This document shows positions 1-8,902 of a stretch of DNA of 64,000 nt, one piece after another. The stretch is from Streptomyces ardesiacus. GTDB lineage: Bacteria > Actinomycetota > Actinomycetes > Streptomycetales > Streptomycetaceae. The stretch is from contig NZ_BEWC01000008.1 of NCBI RefSeq assembly GCF_003112575.1, positions 1 to 64,000 on the forward strand, given 5' to 3'. The first letter of the stretch is position 1, and every line of letters starts with the position of its first letter. The position numbers and the translations under genes were made by a program. A model generated the notes under the pieces. That model was not told the DNA's origin. It did no database searches and was given only the letters and a program-made list of their open reading frames with translations.

Positions 1-80
1 TTCCGAACCCGGAAGCTAAGCCTTACAGCGCCGATGGTACTGCAGGGGGGACCCTGTGGGAGAGTAGGACGCCGCCGAAC
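1..80 (+). rRNA. rrf: 5S ribosomal RNA, 3' part
   Basis: The first 80 bases match the 3' two thirds of an actinobacterial 5S rRNA: the GAACCCGGAAGCTAAG loop, the GGTACTGCAGGGGGG helix strand and the closing GGGAGAGTAGGACGCCGCC strand. The 5' end lies outside the window. A strong intrinsic terminator follows within 10 bases, so this is the distal end of an rRNA operon. Confidence 0.95.
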
Positions 81-89
81 TCCTTTTAG

Positions 90-134
90 AGCTCTGGCTC
101 TTGGGCACACAGCCCGAGAGCCAGAGCTTTTTTG
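90..134 (+). terminator. rRNA operon intrinsic terminator
   Basis: Seventeen-base arms at 90-106 and 112-128 pair with one G-U wobble around a five-base loop and are followed by a run of T. A T-tract is rare in this genome type and fits an rRNA operon terminator. Confidence 0.93.
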
Positions 135-189
135 CGTTGGGGTAAGGTCAGTGAGCATCATTGGCTCGTTTACCCCAGGAGGCCCCCGC

Positions 190-798
190 GTGGAGGTCCA
201 GGAGACCCGCGTGCAGACCGACCGGGTCCTCACCATCCCGAACATCCTCAGCATGGCGCGTCTGGTCGGCGTGCCCGTGTTCCTGTGGCTCATCCTGTGG
301 CCCGAGTTCGGCGGCCCGCAGAGCGACGGCTGGGCGCTGTTGGTGCTGGCCTTCAGTGGAGTCAGCGACTACCTGGACGGAAAGCTCGCGCGGCGTTGGA
401 ATCAGATCAGCAGCCTCGGCCGGCTGCTGGACCCGGCGGCCGACCGGCTCTATATCCTCTCGACCCTGGTGGGTCTCACCTGGCGTGAGATTCTCCCGCT
501 CTGGTTGACCCTTGTACTGCTTGCCCGGGAAGCGATGCTGCTGGTGATGGTGGTCATCCTCCGGCGCCACGGCTATCCGCCGCCGCAGGTGAACTTCCTC
601 GGCAAGGCCGCTACCTTCAACCTGATGTACGCCTTCCCCCTGCTTCTGCTGAGCGACGGAAGCGGATGGATCGCGTCACTCGCCGCTGTTTTCGGATGGG
701 CGTTCGCCGGATGGGGTACAACCCTGTACTGGTGGGCAGGTGTTCTCTATGTGGTGCAGGTCCGCCGCCTGGTGCGTGCGGACGTCGCAGCCGATTGA
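190..798 (+). CDS. CDP-alcohol phosphatidyltransferase, cardiolipin synthase type
   Basis: Integral membrane enzyme of about 202 residues that transfers a phosphatidyl group from a CDP-diacylglycerol donor. The family signature D-x2-DG-x2-AR-x8-G-x3-D-x3-D is complete (D60, D63, G64, A67, R68, G77, D81, D85), and several hydrophobic segments surround it. The GTG at 190 is chosen because AGGAGG at 177-182 lies seven bases upstream; the frame is open further 5' but only through rRNA sequence. Streptomycetes use an enzyme of this family as a eukaryote-like cardiolipin synthase, and the position next to the mannose-1-phosphate guanylyltransferase gene fits that gene. The family alone does not separate it from a phosphatidylglycerophosphate or phosphatidylinositol phosphate synthase. 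The mycobacterial counterpart in the same neighbourhood is called PgsA2. Confidence 0.88.
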   Translation: MEVQETRVQTDRVLTIPNILSMARLVGVPVFLWLILWPEFGGPQSDGWALLVLAFSGVSDYLDGKLARRWNQISSLGRLLDPAADRLYILSTLVGLTWREILPLWLTLVLLAREAMLLVMVVILRRHGYPPPQVNFLGKAATFNLMYAFPLLLLSDGSGWIASLAAVFGWAFAGWGTTLYWWAGVLYVVQVRRLVRADVAAD

Positions 799-910
799 AC
801 TCGCTGATTGTGCGGTCCCGGTGGCCGGATGGCCCGCGCTGGAAAAGTGCGGGACCCTGGACGGGTGAAGTCGGCTAAACCGTCGTCTCTCGGAGGAGGA
901 CGCTTCCGAC

Positions 911-3406
911 ATGAAGGCCGTCGTGATGGCTGGAGGCGAAGGCACGCGCCTTCGTCCCATGACCTCGAGCATGCCCAAGCCGCTCCTGCCGGTGGTCAAC
1001 CGGCCGATCATGGAGCATGTACTCAGGTTGCTCAAAAGGCATGGGCTCAATGAGACCGTCGTCACCGTCCAGTTCCTGGCCTCACTGGTCAAGAACTACT
1101 TCGGTGATGGCGAAGAGCTCGGGATGGAGCTCACCTATGCCAACGAGGAGAAGCCACTCGGTACCGCCGGAAGCGTCAAGAACGCCGAGGAGGCGTTGAA
1201 GGACGATGCCTTCCTCGTCATTTCCGGCGATGCCCTGACCGACTTCGACCTCACCGACCTGATCAATTTCCACAAGGAAAAGGGATCGCTCGTCACCGTG
1301 TGTCTGACGCGCGTGCCCAACCCGCTGGAATTCGGCATCACCATCGTCGACGAAGAGGGCAAGGTCGAGCGCTTCCTGGAGAAGCCGACCTGGGGCCAGG
1401 TCTTCTCGGACACCGTGAACACCGGCATCTACGTCATGGAGCCCGAGGTCTTCGACTACGTCGACCCCGATGTCCCCGTGGACTGGTCCGGCGACGTCTT
1501 CCCGCAACTGATGAAGGAAGGCAAGCCCATCTACGGCTACGTCGCCGAGGGCTACTGGGAGGACGTCGGCACCCACGAGAGCTATGTGAAGGCCCAGGCG
1601 GACGTCCTGGAGGGCAAGGTCGACGTCGACATCGACGGGTTCGAGATCTCGCCCGGAGTCTGGGTGGCCGAGGGCGCGGAGGTGCACCCCGACGCGGTGC
1701 TGCGCGGCCCCCTGTACATCGGTGACTACGCCAAGGTCGAGGCCGGCGCCGAGATCCGGGAGCACACGGTCGTCGGATCCAACGTCGTCGTCAAGAGCGG
1801 CGCCTTCCTGCACAAGGCCGTGGTGGCCGACAACGTGTACGTCGGTCCGCACAGCAACCTGCGGGGCTGCGTGGTCGGCAAGAACACCGACATCATGCGG
1901 GCCGCGCGGATCGAGGACGGCGCGGTCATCGGCGACGAATGCCTGGTCGGCGAGGAATCGATCGTCCAGGGGAACGTGCGGGTCTACCCGTTCAAGACCA
2001 TCGAGGCCGGCGCCTTCGTCAACACCTCGGTGATCTGGGAGTCCCGCGGCCAGGCACACCTCTTCGGGGCACGCGGGGTCTCCGGCATCCTGAACGTGGA
2101 GATCACCCCGGAGTTGGCCGTGCGGCTGGCCGGGGCGTACGCGACGACCCTGAAGAAGGGGTCCACCGTCACCACGGCCCGCGACCACTCCCGCGGTGCC
2201 CGCGCGCTGAAGCGGGCGGTGATCTCCGCGCTGCAGGCCAGCGCCATCGACGTACGCGACCTGGAGAACGTACCGCTGCCCGTGGCGCGGCAGCAGACCG
2301 CGCGGGGCAGCGCGGGCGGGATCATGATCCGGACCACCCTGGGTGTGCCGGACTCCGTCGACATCATGTTCTTCGACGGGCAGGGTGCCGATCTGTCCCA
2401 GGGCAGCCAGCGGAAGCTGGACCGGGTGTTCGCGCGTCAGGAGTACCGGCGGGCGTTCCCCGGGGAGATCGGGGACCTGCACTTCCCGTCCAGCGTGTTC
2501 GACTCGTACACCGGGTCGCTCCTGCGCAACGTCGACATCACCGGCATCGCCGACTCCGGGCTCAAGGTGGTCGTCGACGCCTCGAACGGCAGCGCGGGGC
2601 TGGTGCTGCCCAGTCTGCTCGGCAAGCTGGGCGTCGATTCGCTCACCATCAACCCCGGCCTCGACGAGGCCCGGCCCACCGAGTCGGCCGACATGCGGCG
2701 GTCCGGGCTGGTGCGCCTCGGGGAGATCGTGGCGTCCTCGCGGGCCGCGTTCGGGGTGCGGTTCGACCCGGTCGGTGAGCGGCTGTCGCTCGTCGACGAG
2801 AAGGGCCGCATCATCGAGGACGACCGGGCGCTGCTGGTGATGCTCGACCTGATCGCGGCCGAGCGGCGCAGCGGCCGGGTCGCGCTCCCGGTGACGACCA
2901 CCAGGATCGCCGAGCAGGTCGCCGCCTACCACGGCACGCAGGTCGAGTGGACCACCACGTCTCCGGACGACCTGACGCGGGTCGGGGGCGAGGAGGGAGC
3001 GATCTTCGGCGGCGACGGCAAGGGCGGCTTCATCGTCCCCGAGTTCAGCAGCGTCTACGACGGCACGGCGGCCTTCGTGCGGCTGATCGGCCTGGTCGCG
3101 CGGACGCAGCTCACGCTGAGCCAGATCGACGCGCGGATCCCGCGCGCCCACGTCCTCAAGCGCGATCTCGCCACTCCGTGGGCCGTCAAGGGCCTCGTGA
3201 TGCGGCGGGTCGTGGAGGCGGCCGGGGACCGGTTCGTGGACACCACGGACGGGGTGCGGGTGGTCGAGACCGACGGGCGCTGGGTGATGGTGCTGCCCGA
3301 CCCGGCGGAGGCGGTCACCCACCTGTGGGCCGAGGGCCCCGACGACGCCTCCGCACAGGCGCTGCTGGACGAGTGGGCCGCGGTGGTGGACAGCGCGGGC
3401 CGGTAA
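911..3406 (+). CDS. Mannose-1-phosphate guanylyltransferase-like protein with degenerate phosphohexomutase domain
   Basis: An 831-residue fusion. Residues 1-235 form a nucleotidyltransferase with the GGEGTRLRP loop (8-16), PKPLLPV (22-28) and the metal Asp in GD (106-107). Left-handed beta-helix hexapeptide repeats follow (about 245-390). Residues about 395-825 have the alpha-D-phosphohexomutase fold. In the mutase half the phosphoserine loop, normally TASHNP, reads RTTLGVPD (474-481), and the DGDAD metal loop reads DPVGE (619-623), so mutase activity is unlikely. The nucleotidyltransferase half probably makes GDP-mannose or a related NDP-sugar for cell-wall glycans or glycosylation. ATG 911 follows a GGAGGAGG ribosome binding site. 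In streptomycetes this gene is usually annotated as mannose-1-phosphate guanylyltransferase (ManC-like). The substrate cannot be read from the sequence. Confidence 0.9.
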   Translation: MKAVVMAGGEGTRLRPMTSSMPKPLLPVVNRPIMEHVLRLLKRHGLNETVVTVQFLASLVKNYFGDGEELGMELTYANEEKPLGTAGSVKNAEEALKDDAFLVISGDALTDFDLTDLINFHKEKGSLVTVCLTRVPNPLEFGITIVDEEGKVERFLEKPTWGQVFSDTVNTGIYVMEPEVFDYVDPDVPVDWSGDVFPQLMKEGKPIYGYVAEGYWEDVGTHESYVKAQADVLEGKVDVDIDGFEISPGVWVAEGAEVHPDAVLRGPLYIGDYAKVEAGAEIREHTVVGSNVVVKSGAFLHKAVVADNVYVGPHSNLRGCVVGKNTDIMRAARIEDGAVIGDECLVGEESIVQGNVRVYPFKTIEAGAFVNTSVIWESRGQAHLFGARGVSGILNVEITPELAVRLAGAYATTLKKGSTVTTARDHSRGARALKRAVISALQASAIDVRDLENVPLPVARQQTARGSAGGIMIRTTLGVPDSVDIMFFDGQGADLSQGSQRKLDRVFARQEYRRAFPGEIGDLHFPSSVFDSYTGSLLRNVDITGIADSGLKVVVDASNGSAGLVLPSLLGKLGVDSLTINPGLDEARPTESADMRRSGLVRLGEIVASSRAAFGVRFDPVGERLSLVDEKGRIIEDDRALLVMLDLIAAERRSGRVALPVTTTRIAEQVAAYHGTQVEWTTTSPDDLTRVGGEEGAIFGGDGKGGFIVPEFSSVYDGTAAFVRLIGLVARTQLTLSQIDARIPRAHVLKRDLATPWAVKGLVMRRVVEAAGDRFVDTTDGVRVVETDGRWVMVLPDPAEAVTHLWAEGPDDASAQALLDEWAAVVDSAGR

Positions 3407-3424
3407 AACACTCCGCACGCGCGC

Positions 3425-3452
3425 GTGCCGGACAAGTGTCCCCAAGGGGGCC
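3425..3452 (+). terminator. Stem-loop terminator after the nucleotidyltransferase gene
   Basis: Perfect ten-base arms GTGCCGGACA (3425-3434) and TGTCCGGCAC (3443-3452) with a nested CCCC/GGGG stem. There is no T-run, which is common for Streptomyces terminators. Confidence 0.7.
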
Positions 3453-3513
3453 TGTCCGGCACGCCGGTGGGGCCATTCGGAGGTAGTGGCGGCGGCGTGC
3501 GACGATGTGCGGC

Positions 3514-4410
3514 ATGCCGCAGCCACCCCCCGTTCGGAGCACATCCTCGCGGCCCGCGCGCCCGGACGCGTCCATGTCCCTGCTCACGAACGTCATGGAC
3601 CACAGCCTCGACGACGGCTACGCCGAGGCCGCCGCGCGGAAGCAGGCCGACGGCAGCGGCGGGATGCCCAAGACGCTCCGCGCCAAGCTGGGCCTGGCGG
3701 CCGGCCTCGTGCTCGCGGCGCTGGTCGTGACGGTCGGGGCGGCTCAGGCACGCGTCGCCGCGCCCGTCGTCGCCAAGGAGCGCGAAGAGCTCGTCGACCG
3801 CATCGAGGGGGAGACCTCGGCGGCCGACAAGCTGGAGAAGAGCGTCGACGAGCTGCGCGACGACGTGAACGCGCGCCGGCGCGAGGCGCTCGAGAAGAGC
3901 GGCGAGGGCGACCGGTCCGACCTGGTGGGCCTCCTCGCGGGCGCGGCCGAGGTGCACGGCCCCGGGGTGAAGCTCGTCGTCGACGACGCCAAGGACGCGG
4001 GCGCCGGGGCCGACGGGAAGACGCGCGGCACCTCGGGGTTCTCCGACACGGGCCGGGTGCGGGACCGGGACATGCAGCGCGTGGTCAACGGCCTGTGGGA
4101 GTCCGGCGCCGAGGCCGTGTCCATCAACGGGCAGCGTCTGACGGCGCTGTCGGCGATCAGGGCCGCGGGTGACGCGATACTGGTCGACAACAGGCCGCTG
4201 GTGCCGCCGTACACGGTGCTCGCGGTGGGGGACGGGGAGCGGCTGAGCGCCGCCTTCCAGGACAGCGCCGACGGGCTGTACCTGCATGCCCTCCAGGAGA
4301 GCTACGGCATCCGGACCGCCCTCTCCGTCGCGGACGACCTCAAGCTGCCGGCCGCACCGAGTCTGATCGTACGTACAGCACAGCCGATAACCGAGAAGGG
4401 CACATCGTGA
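3514..4410 (+). CDS. DUF881 membrane-anchored protein (first copy)
   Basis: About 298 residues: a cytoplasmic N-terminus, one transmembrane helix (about residues 58-80), a coiled-coil stretch rich in Glu, Lys and Arg, then the extracellular DUF881 domain with the HGPGVKLVVDDA and EAVSINGQR motifs. It is the first gene of a DUF881 / small basic protein / DUF881 trio conserved across Actinobacteria and partly in Firmicutes. DUF881 proteins are thought to act near the division machinery or cell envelope, but no biochemical role is established. ATGs at 3505, 3514 and 3574 are all in frame; 3514 gives the usual N-terminus and none has an ideal ribosome binding site. The stop overlaps the next start by four bases. 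Confidence 0.88.
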   Translation: MPQPPPVRSTSSRPARPDASMSLLTNVMDHSLDDGYAEAAARKQADGSGGMPKTLRAKLGLAAGLVLAALVVTVGAAQARVAAPVVAKEREELVDRIEGETSAADKLEKSVDELRDDVNARRREALEKSGEGDRSDLVGLLAGAAEVHGPGVKLVVDDAKDAGAGADGKTRGTSGFSDTGRVRDRDMQRVVNGLWESGAEAVSINGQRLTALSAIRAAGDAILVDNRPLVPPYTVLAVGDGERLSAAFQDSADGLYLHALQESYGIRTALSVADDLKLPAAPSLIVRTAQPITEKGTS

Positions 4411-4739
4411 TCGCCGTACTGGGCCTCGTCGTGGGAGTCGTGGCCGGATTGCTGGTCCGGCCCGAGGTGCCGGCGGCCGTGGAGCCGTATCTGCCGATCG
4501 CCGTCGTGGCGGCGCTGGACGCCGTCTTCGGCGGCCTGCGGGCCATGCTCGACGGCATCTTCGACGACAAGGTCTTCGTGGTGTCGTTCCTGTCGAACGT
4601 CGTCGTCGCCGCACTGATCGTGTTCCTGGGCGACAAGCTGGGCGTCGGTGCCCAGCTCTCCACCGGTGTCGTGGTGGTCCTCGGCATCCGCATCTTCTCC
4701 AACGCCGCGGCGATCCGCCGCCACGTCTTCCGGGCGTGA
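4407..4739 (+). CDS. sbp: Small basic protein, DUF1290 family
   Basis: A 110-residue membrane protein with three hydrophobic segments and the family's conserved VFGGLRA and FDDKVF patches. The GTG at 4407 overlaps the preceding stop in a GTGA arrangement, so translation is probably coupled. Homologues sit between DUF881 genes, next to division genes in Firmicutes and next to pgsA2/garA in mycobacteria. Its molecular role is unknown; a structural role in the envelope or division complex is inferred from neighbours only. Confidence 0.9.
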   Translation: MIAVLGLVVGVVAGLLVRPEVPAAVEPYLPIAVVAALDAVFGGLRAMLDGIFDDKVFVVSFLSNVVVAALIVFLGDKLGVGAQLSTGVVVVLGIRIFSNAAAIRRHVFRA

Positions 4740-4744
4740 GGCCG

Positions 4745-5584
4745 ATGAGCGAGCACGACGAGCAGCACGCGCACCGGCTGCGCAGGGAGCTGCCGCAGGA
4801 GGTGCCGCCCCCGGTGAATCCGCCGGGGGACGACGACGCGGCCCAGCCGGAGCGGAACGGACTCACCGGCAGACAACGGCTCCTGAAGGGGCTGTGGCCG
4901 CCGCGCCTGACCCGGGCCCAACTCATCGTCGCCCTGCTCCTGTTCGGGCTCGGCTTCGGTCTCGCGGTCCAGGTGGCGTCCAACAGCGACAGCGACAGCG
5001 CGCTGCGGGGCGCCCGCCAGGAAGATCTGGTCCGCATCCTCGATGAACTGGACGACCGTACTCAGCGTCTTGAAGACGAGAAGCAGGGCCTCGAGAAGCA
5101 GCGCGACGAGCTGGAGAACAGCTCCGACCAGGCGGAGGAGGCCCGCAAGCAGACGCTGGAGAAGGAGCGGCAACTGGGCGTTCTCGCGGGCACCGTGGCC
5201 GCGCAGGGGCCCGGCATCACGGTGACCATCGAGGACGCGAAGGGGACGGTCGAGGCGGACATGCTGCTCGACGCCATCCAGGAGCTGCGCGCGGCGGGGG
5301 CGGAGGCGATCCAGGTGAACGGTGTACGGGTCGTCGCCGGCACGTACCTCGCCGACTCCGGCAACTCCGTCAGCGTCGACGGGAACAAGATCAACGCGCC
5401 CTATCGTTTCCAGGTCATCGGCAAGCCGCAGGACCTCGAACCGGCTCTCAACATTCCTGGAGGAGTGGTGCAGACTCTGGAGAAGGAACAGGCCACCGTT
5501 ACTGTTGAGCGGTCGAGCAAGATCGTCGTGGACGCCTTGCGGGCGGCGGAGCGGCCTGACTACGCTCGGTCGTCCTCCCAGTGA
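4745..5584 (+). CDS. DUF881 membrane-anchored protein (second copy)
   Basis: About 279 residues: a Pro- and acid-rich cytoplasmic tail, one transmembrane helix (about 58-77), a clear coiled coil of Glu/Lys/Arg heptads (about 88-150), then DUF881 with the QGPGITVTIEDA and EAIQVNGVRV motifs. It is a paralogue of the gene two positions upstream and completes the trio. ATG 4745 is preferred; a GTG at 4736 overlaps the preceding stop (GTGA) and would add three residues with coupled initiation. The coiled coil suggests that the two DUF881 proteins may pair with each other, which is inference. Confidence 0.88.
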   Translation: MSEHDEQHAHRLRRELPQEVPPPVNPPGDDDAAQPERNGLTGRQRLLKGLWPPRLTRAQLIVALLLFGLGFGLAVQVASNSDSDSALRGARQEDLVRILDELDDRTQRLEDEKQGLEKQRDELENSSDQAEEARKQTLEKERQLGVLAGTVAAQGPGITVTIEDAKGTVEADMLLDAIQELRAAGAEAIQVNGVRVVAGTYLADSGNSVSVDGNKINAPYRFQVIGKPQDLEPALNIPGGVVQTLEKEQATVTVERSSKIVVDALRAAERPDYARSSSQ

Positions 5585-5774
5585 ACCGGCGGTGCATGGG
5601 GGGCGTCCGGGGAGGGCATGAGGTTGCGGGGGGTCGGCGCACCGATTGGGTGGTGCGTGGTGGAAACTGTCTGGTGGAGACGGACGTTGTGAAGGTGTCC
5701 GGGTCGGTCAGTGCGGTCAGTAAGGGTTCGTCCTGCCCCACGGGCGGGTCTGTTTCGGTCAAGGGGAATCGCCC

Positions 5775-6584
5775 GTGAAGTTGTTTGCGAAGTTGTTCGG
5801 CAAGAGCGCGCGAGAGGGCAGCGGCGCCAACGCGACCGCCCGTCATCGCGCACAGCCCGATGCGGAGGGCTCGCGCCCGATGTTCCGGGACCAGGTGGGT
5901 GGTCCGGGCGCGCCGTCTGTTGACCCTGCTCAGTCCGGCGGCATAGGTTTCGGCCAGTCCTCGGCCCCGGGTGCGGGCGGAGGGTTCAACCCCGACCCGT
6001 ACGCGTCGAACGCCCCGGCGGGGCAGCCGCGGCAGGAGGATCCGTCCATGTCGGCCCTGGTGTGTACGAGGTGCGGCAACCGCAACGCGGAGAACAGCCG
6101 CTTCTGCTCCAACTGCGGTGCTCCGCTGCGGCCCGGTGCCGTCCCGGAGCGTGCGTCCGAGACGACCTCCACGATCTCCATCTCCGGCCTGGAGGCCTAC
6201 GACGCCGAGGCCACCGGCCAGACGGCGATGCCGGCGCTCTCTCCCGAGGCGCAGGCGGCCGTGGACGCGCTGCCGCTGGGCTCCGCCCTCCTGGTCGTGC
6301 GCCGCGGTCCGAACTCGGGCAGCCGCTTCCTGCTGGACGGCGAGCTGACCACCGCCGGGCGTCACCCGCAGAGCGACATCTTCCTGGACGACGTGACGGT
6401 CTCGCGCCGGCACGTGGAGTTCCGCCGGAGCCCGGACGGTTCGTTCACCGTCGCCGACGTCGGCAGCCTGAACGGCACGTACGTCAACCGGGAGCGCATC
6501 GACCAGGTCGCCCTGTCGAACGGTGACGAGGTGCAGATCGGCAAGTACCGGCTGGTGTTCTACGCGAGCCAGCGGGGTTACTGA
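5775..6584 (+). CDS. GarA-like FHA-domain signalling protein with zinc ribbon
   Basis: A 269-residue cytoplasmic protein. Residues 1-91 are a low-complexity Gly/Pro/Gln region. Residues 97-114 form a zinc ribbon (CTRC ... CSNC). An ETTS motif at 129-132 matches the site phosphorylated by Ser/Thr kinases in GarA/OdhI. The FHA domain at about 170-262 keeps the phosphothreonine-binding residues R196, S210-R211-R212-H213 and N233-G234. In mycobacteria and corynebacteria such proteins restrain 2-oxoglutarate dehydrogenase and glutamate metabolism until phosphorylated. GTG 5775 has AAGGGGA upstream. A second in-frame ATG at 6048 has a better ribosome binding site (AGGAGG, 6034-6039) and would give a 178-residue form starting at the zinc ribbon. 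GarA itself lacks the ribbon and the long N-terminus. Confidence 0.88.
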   Translation: MKLFAKLFGKSAREGSGANATARHRAQPDAEGSRPMFRDQVGGPGAPSVDPAQSGGIGFGQSSAPGAGGGFNPDPYASNAPAGQPRQEDPSMSALVCTRCGNRNAENSRFCSNCGAPLRPGAVPERASETTSTISISGLEAYDAEATGQTAMPALSPEAQAAVDALPLGSALLVVRRGPNSGSRFLLDGELTTAGRHPQSDIFLDDVTVSRRHVEFRRSPDGSFTVADVGSLNGTYVNRERIDQVALSNGDEVQIGKYRLVFYASQRGY

Positions 6585-6629
6585 CCCGCCCCCGGGCCGC
6601 CCGCCCGGGGAACCTCCCAGGGAAGGTCC

Positions 6630-7370
6630 ATGTTTCAAACACCGAGCGGCGGTGCCGGTCAAGGCGCCGCCGCCACGGACAGTGGGCTGATGAGCATCGG
6701 CGCAGTGCTGAACGCGCTGCGCGACGAGTTCCCCGACATCACCATCTCCAAGATCCGGTTCCTGGAGTCGGAGGGGCTGGTCGAGCCGCGGCGGACCCCG
6801 GCCGGGTATCGCAAGTTCAGCGCGCACGACGTCGAGCGTCTCGGCCAGGTGCTGCGGATGCAGCGGGACCACTATCTGCCGCTGAAGGTGATCCGCGAGC
6901 ACCTGGACGCCGTGGAGCGCGGGGAGGCCGTCTCCCTGCCCCGGGTCGGCCGGCAGCGCGACGGGGAGGCGGCCGTGCCGGAGCCCGCCGAGAGCCCGAC
7001 GGTGGCCAGGATCGGACGGGACGAGTTGCTGGCCGCGGCCGGGATCGGCGACCGGGAGCTGGAGGAGTGGGAGTCCTACGGTCTCCTCGCCCCGCTGCCC
7101 GACGGCGCCTACGAGGCCGAGGCGGTCACCGTGGCGTCGCTGGTCGTGCAGCTGGGGCGGTTCGGGATCGAGCCGCGGCACCTGCGGGTGATGAAGGCCG
7201 CCGCCGACCGGGAGGCCGGGCTCGTCGACCAGGTGGTCGCCCCGCTGAAGCGGCACCGCAACCCCCAGACCCGGGCCCACGCCGAGGCCCGCACCAAGGA
7301 GCTGGCGGGTCTCGCGGTGAAGCTGCACGCCGCGCTGGTGCAGAGCGCCCTGGGCGTGCGGCTGCCCTGA
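6630..7370 (+). CDS. ftsR: MerR-family regulator, FtsR / Rv1828 type
   Basis: A 246-residue DNA-binding protein. The N-terminal winged helix (about residues 20-90) begins MSIGAVLNAL and carries the family's FLESEGLVEPRRTPAGYR core. A second helical domain follows at about 130-225. Order and family match mycobacterial Rv1828 and corynebacterial FtsR, which activates ftsZ. ATG 6630 has an AGGGAAGG ribosome binding site. It lies between the FHA gene and the DUF151 nuclease gene, exactly as in mycobacteria. The C-terminal part has no obvious metal or drug ligand residues, so effector binding is uncertain. Confidence 0.85.
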   Translation: MFQTPSGGAGQGAAATDSGLMSIGAVLNALRDEFPDITISKIRFLESEGLVEPRRTPAGYRKFSAHDVERLGQVLRMQRDHYLPLKVIREHLDAVERGEAVSLPRVGRQRDGEAAVPEPAESPTVARIGRDELLAAAGIGDRELEEWESYGLLAPLPDGAYEAEAVTVASLVVQLGRFGIEPRHLRVMKAAADREAGLVDQVVAPLKRHRNPQTRAHAEARTKELAGLAVKLHAALVQSALGVRLP

Positions 7371-7467
7371 ATCGGGCAGGCCCGGGGAGCGGGATCACGT
7401 GCCCGATCCAGACCCGGATCGCCCACCCGATCCCGGCCCGACTACCCAAACGTCCCGGGCACGGCCT

Positions 7468-7473
7468 AGGGTT
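7468..7473 (+). promoter_or_regulatory. -10 box TAGGGT for a leaderless gene
   Basis: TAGGGT ends five bases before the GTG at 7479, so transcription should begin at the start codon. No clear -35 is seen. Confidence 0.65.
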
Positions 7474-7478
7474 GCTGT

Positions 7479-7952
7479 GTGAACGAGCTCGATGTCGTAG
7501 GTGTCCGGGTCGAGATGCCCTCCAACCAGCCGATCGTGCTGCTGCGCGAGGTGGGCGGCGACCGCTACCTTCCCATCTGGATCGGACCCGGGGAGGCGAC
7601 GGCGATCGCCTTCGCCCAGCAGGGCATGGCCCCCGCGCGGCCGCTGACCCACGACCTGTTCAAGGACGTGCTGGAGGCCGTCGGCCAGGAGCTCACGGAA
7701 GTGCGCATCACCGACCTGCGCGACGGCGTCTTCTACGCCGAGCTGGTGTTCGCGAGCGGCGTCGAGGTCAGTGCCAGGCCCTCCGACGCCATAGCGCTGG
7801 CCCTGCGCACCGGGACGCCGATCTACGGCAGCGACACGGTCCTCGACGACGCCGGTATCGCGATCCCGGACGAGCAGGAGGACGAGGTGGAGAAGTTCCG
7901 CGAGTTCCTCGACCAGATCTCGCCCGAGGACTTCGGAACGAGCAACCAGTGA
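7479..7952 (+). CDS. Bifunctional nuclease domain protein (DUF151)
   Basis: A 157-residue protein covering the whole DUF151 / BFN domain, with the LREVGGDRYLPIWIG and ARPSDAIALALR signatures. Members have been reported as nucleases active on DNA and RNA, with roles in stress responses in plants and a conserved but poorly understood role in bacteria. It ends in an acidic tail. A TAGGGT box directly ahead of the GTG indicates a leaderless transcript of its own rather than read-through from the MerR gene 108 bases upstream. Flanked by two MerR genes as in the mycobacterial Rv1828-Rv1830 block. Confidence 0.9.
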   Translation: MNELDVVGVRVEMPSNQPIVLLREVGGDRYLPIWIGPGEATAIAFAQQGMAPARPLTHDLFKDVLEAVGQELTEVRITDLRDGVFYAELVFASGVEVSARPSDAIALALRTGTPIYGSDTVLDDAGIAIPDEQEDEVEKFREFLDQISPEDFGTSNQ

Positions 7953-8056
7953 GGCACGTGCCGGGGTCTCTCGGGGGCCGCGCGCGGCCCTGTTCGGGCA
8001 CAATCAGCCATCCTTTCCCGAAACAGGGCACGGGAAACCACTCGTAGGGTGATTAT

Positions 8057-8074
8057 CACTCGGCGTGCCGAGTG
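8057..8074. promoter_or_regulatory. Perfect palindrome upstream of the second MerR promoter
   Basis: CACTCGGC-GT-GCCGAGTG: eight-base arms with a two-base centre, ending nine bases before the -35 box of the next promoter. Probable operator, possibly for autoregulation or for a DNA-damage or envelope regulator. Confidence 0.5.
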
Positions 8075-8083
8075 TGGCGATCG

Positions 8084-8112
8084 TTGACGCACCCTTGGTG
8101 ACTGCCTACCTT
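8084..8112 (+). promoter_or_regulatory. Strong vegetative promoter for the MerR gene
   Basis: TTGACG (8084-8089), a 17-base spacer and TACCTT (8107-8112) fit the HrdB-type consensus. GAGGAGG occurs just after, and GGAGG at 8133-8137 serves the GTG at 8143. Confidence 0.75.
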
Positions 8113-8142
8113 CGAGGAGGCAGGTCAAGGACGGAGGTCGGC

Positions 8143-8829
<687 letters not shown>

Positions 8830-8902
8830 AGCCCGCCGTGCCACGGGCCTCCCGCCGCCGGTGGCCGCGGCATTGTCAGTGGCGTAGGGCAGCATCGGAC
8901 AT

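Noticed and set aside
1082..3544. An 820-residue open frame on the minus strand through the nucleotidyltransferase gene
   Set aside because: It is antisense to a well-conserved protein. Open frames opposite genes are expected where third codon positions are almost always G or C; the translation has low complexity and no domain motif.
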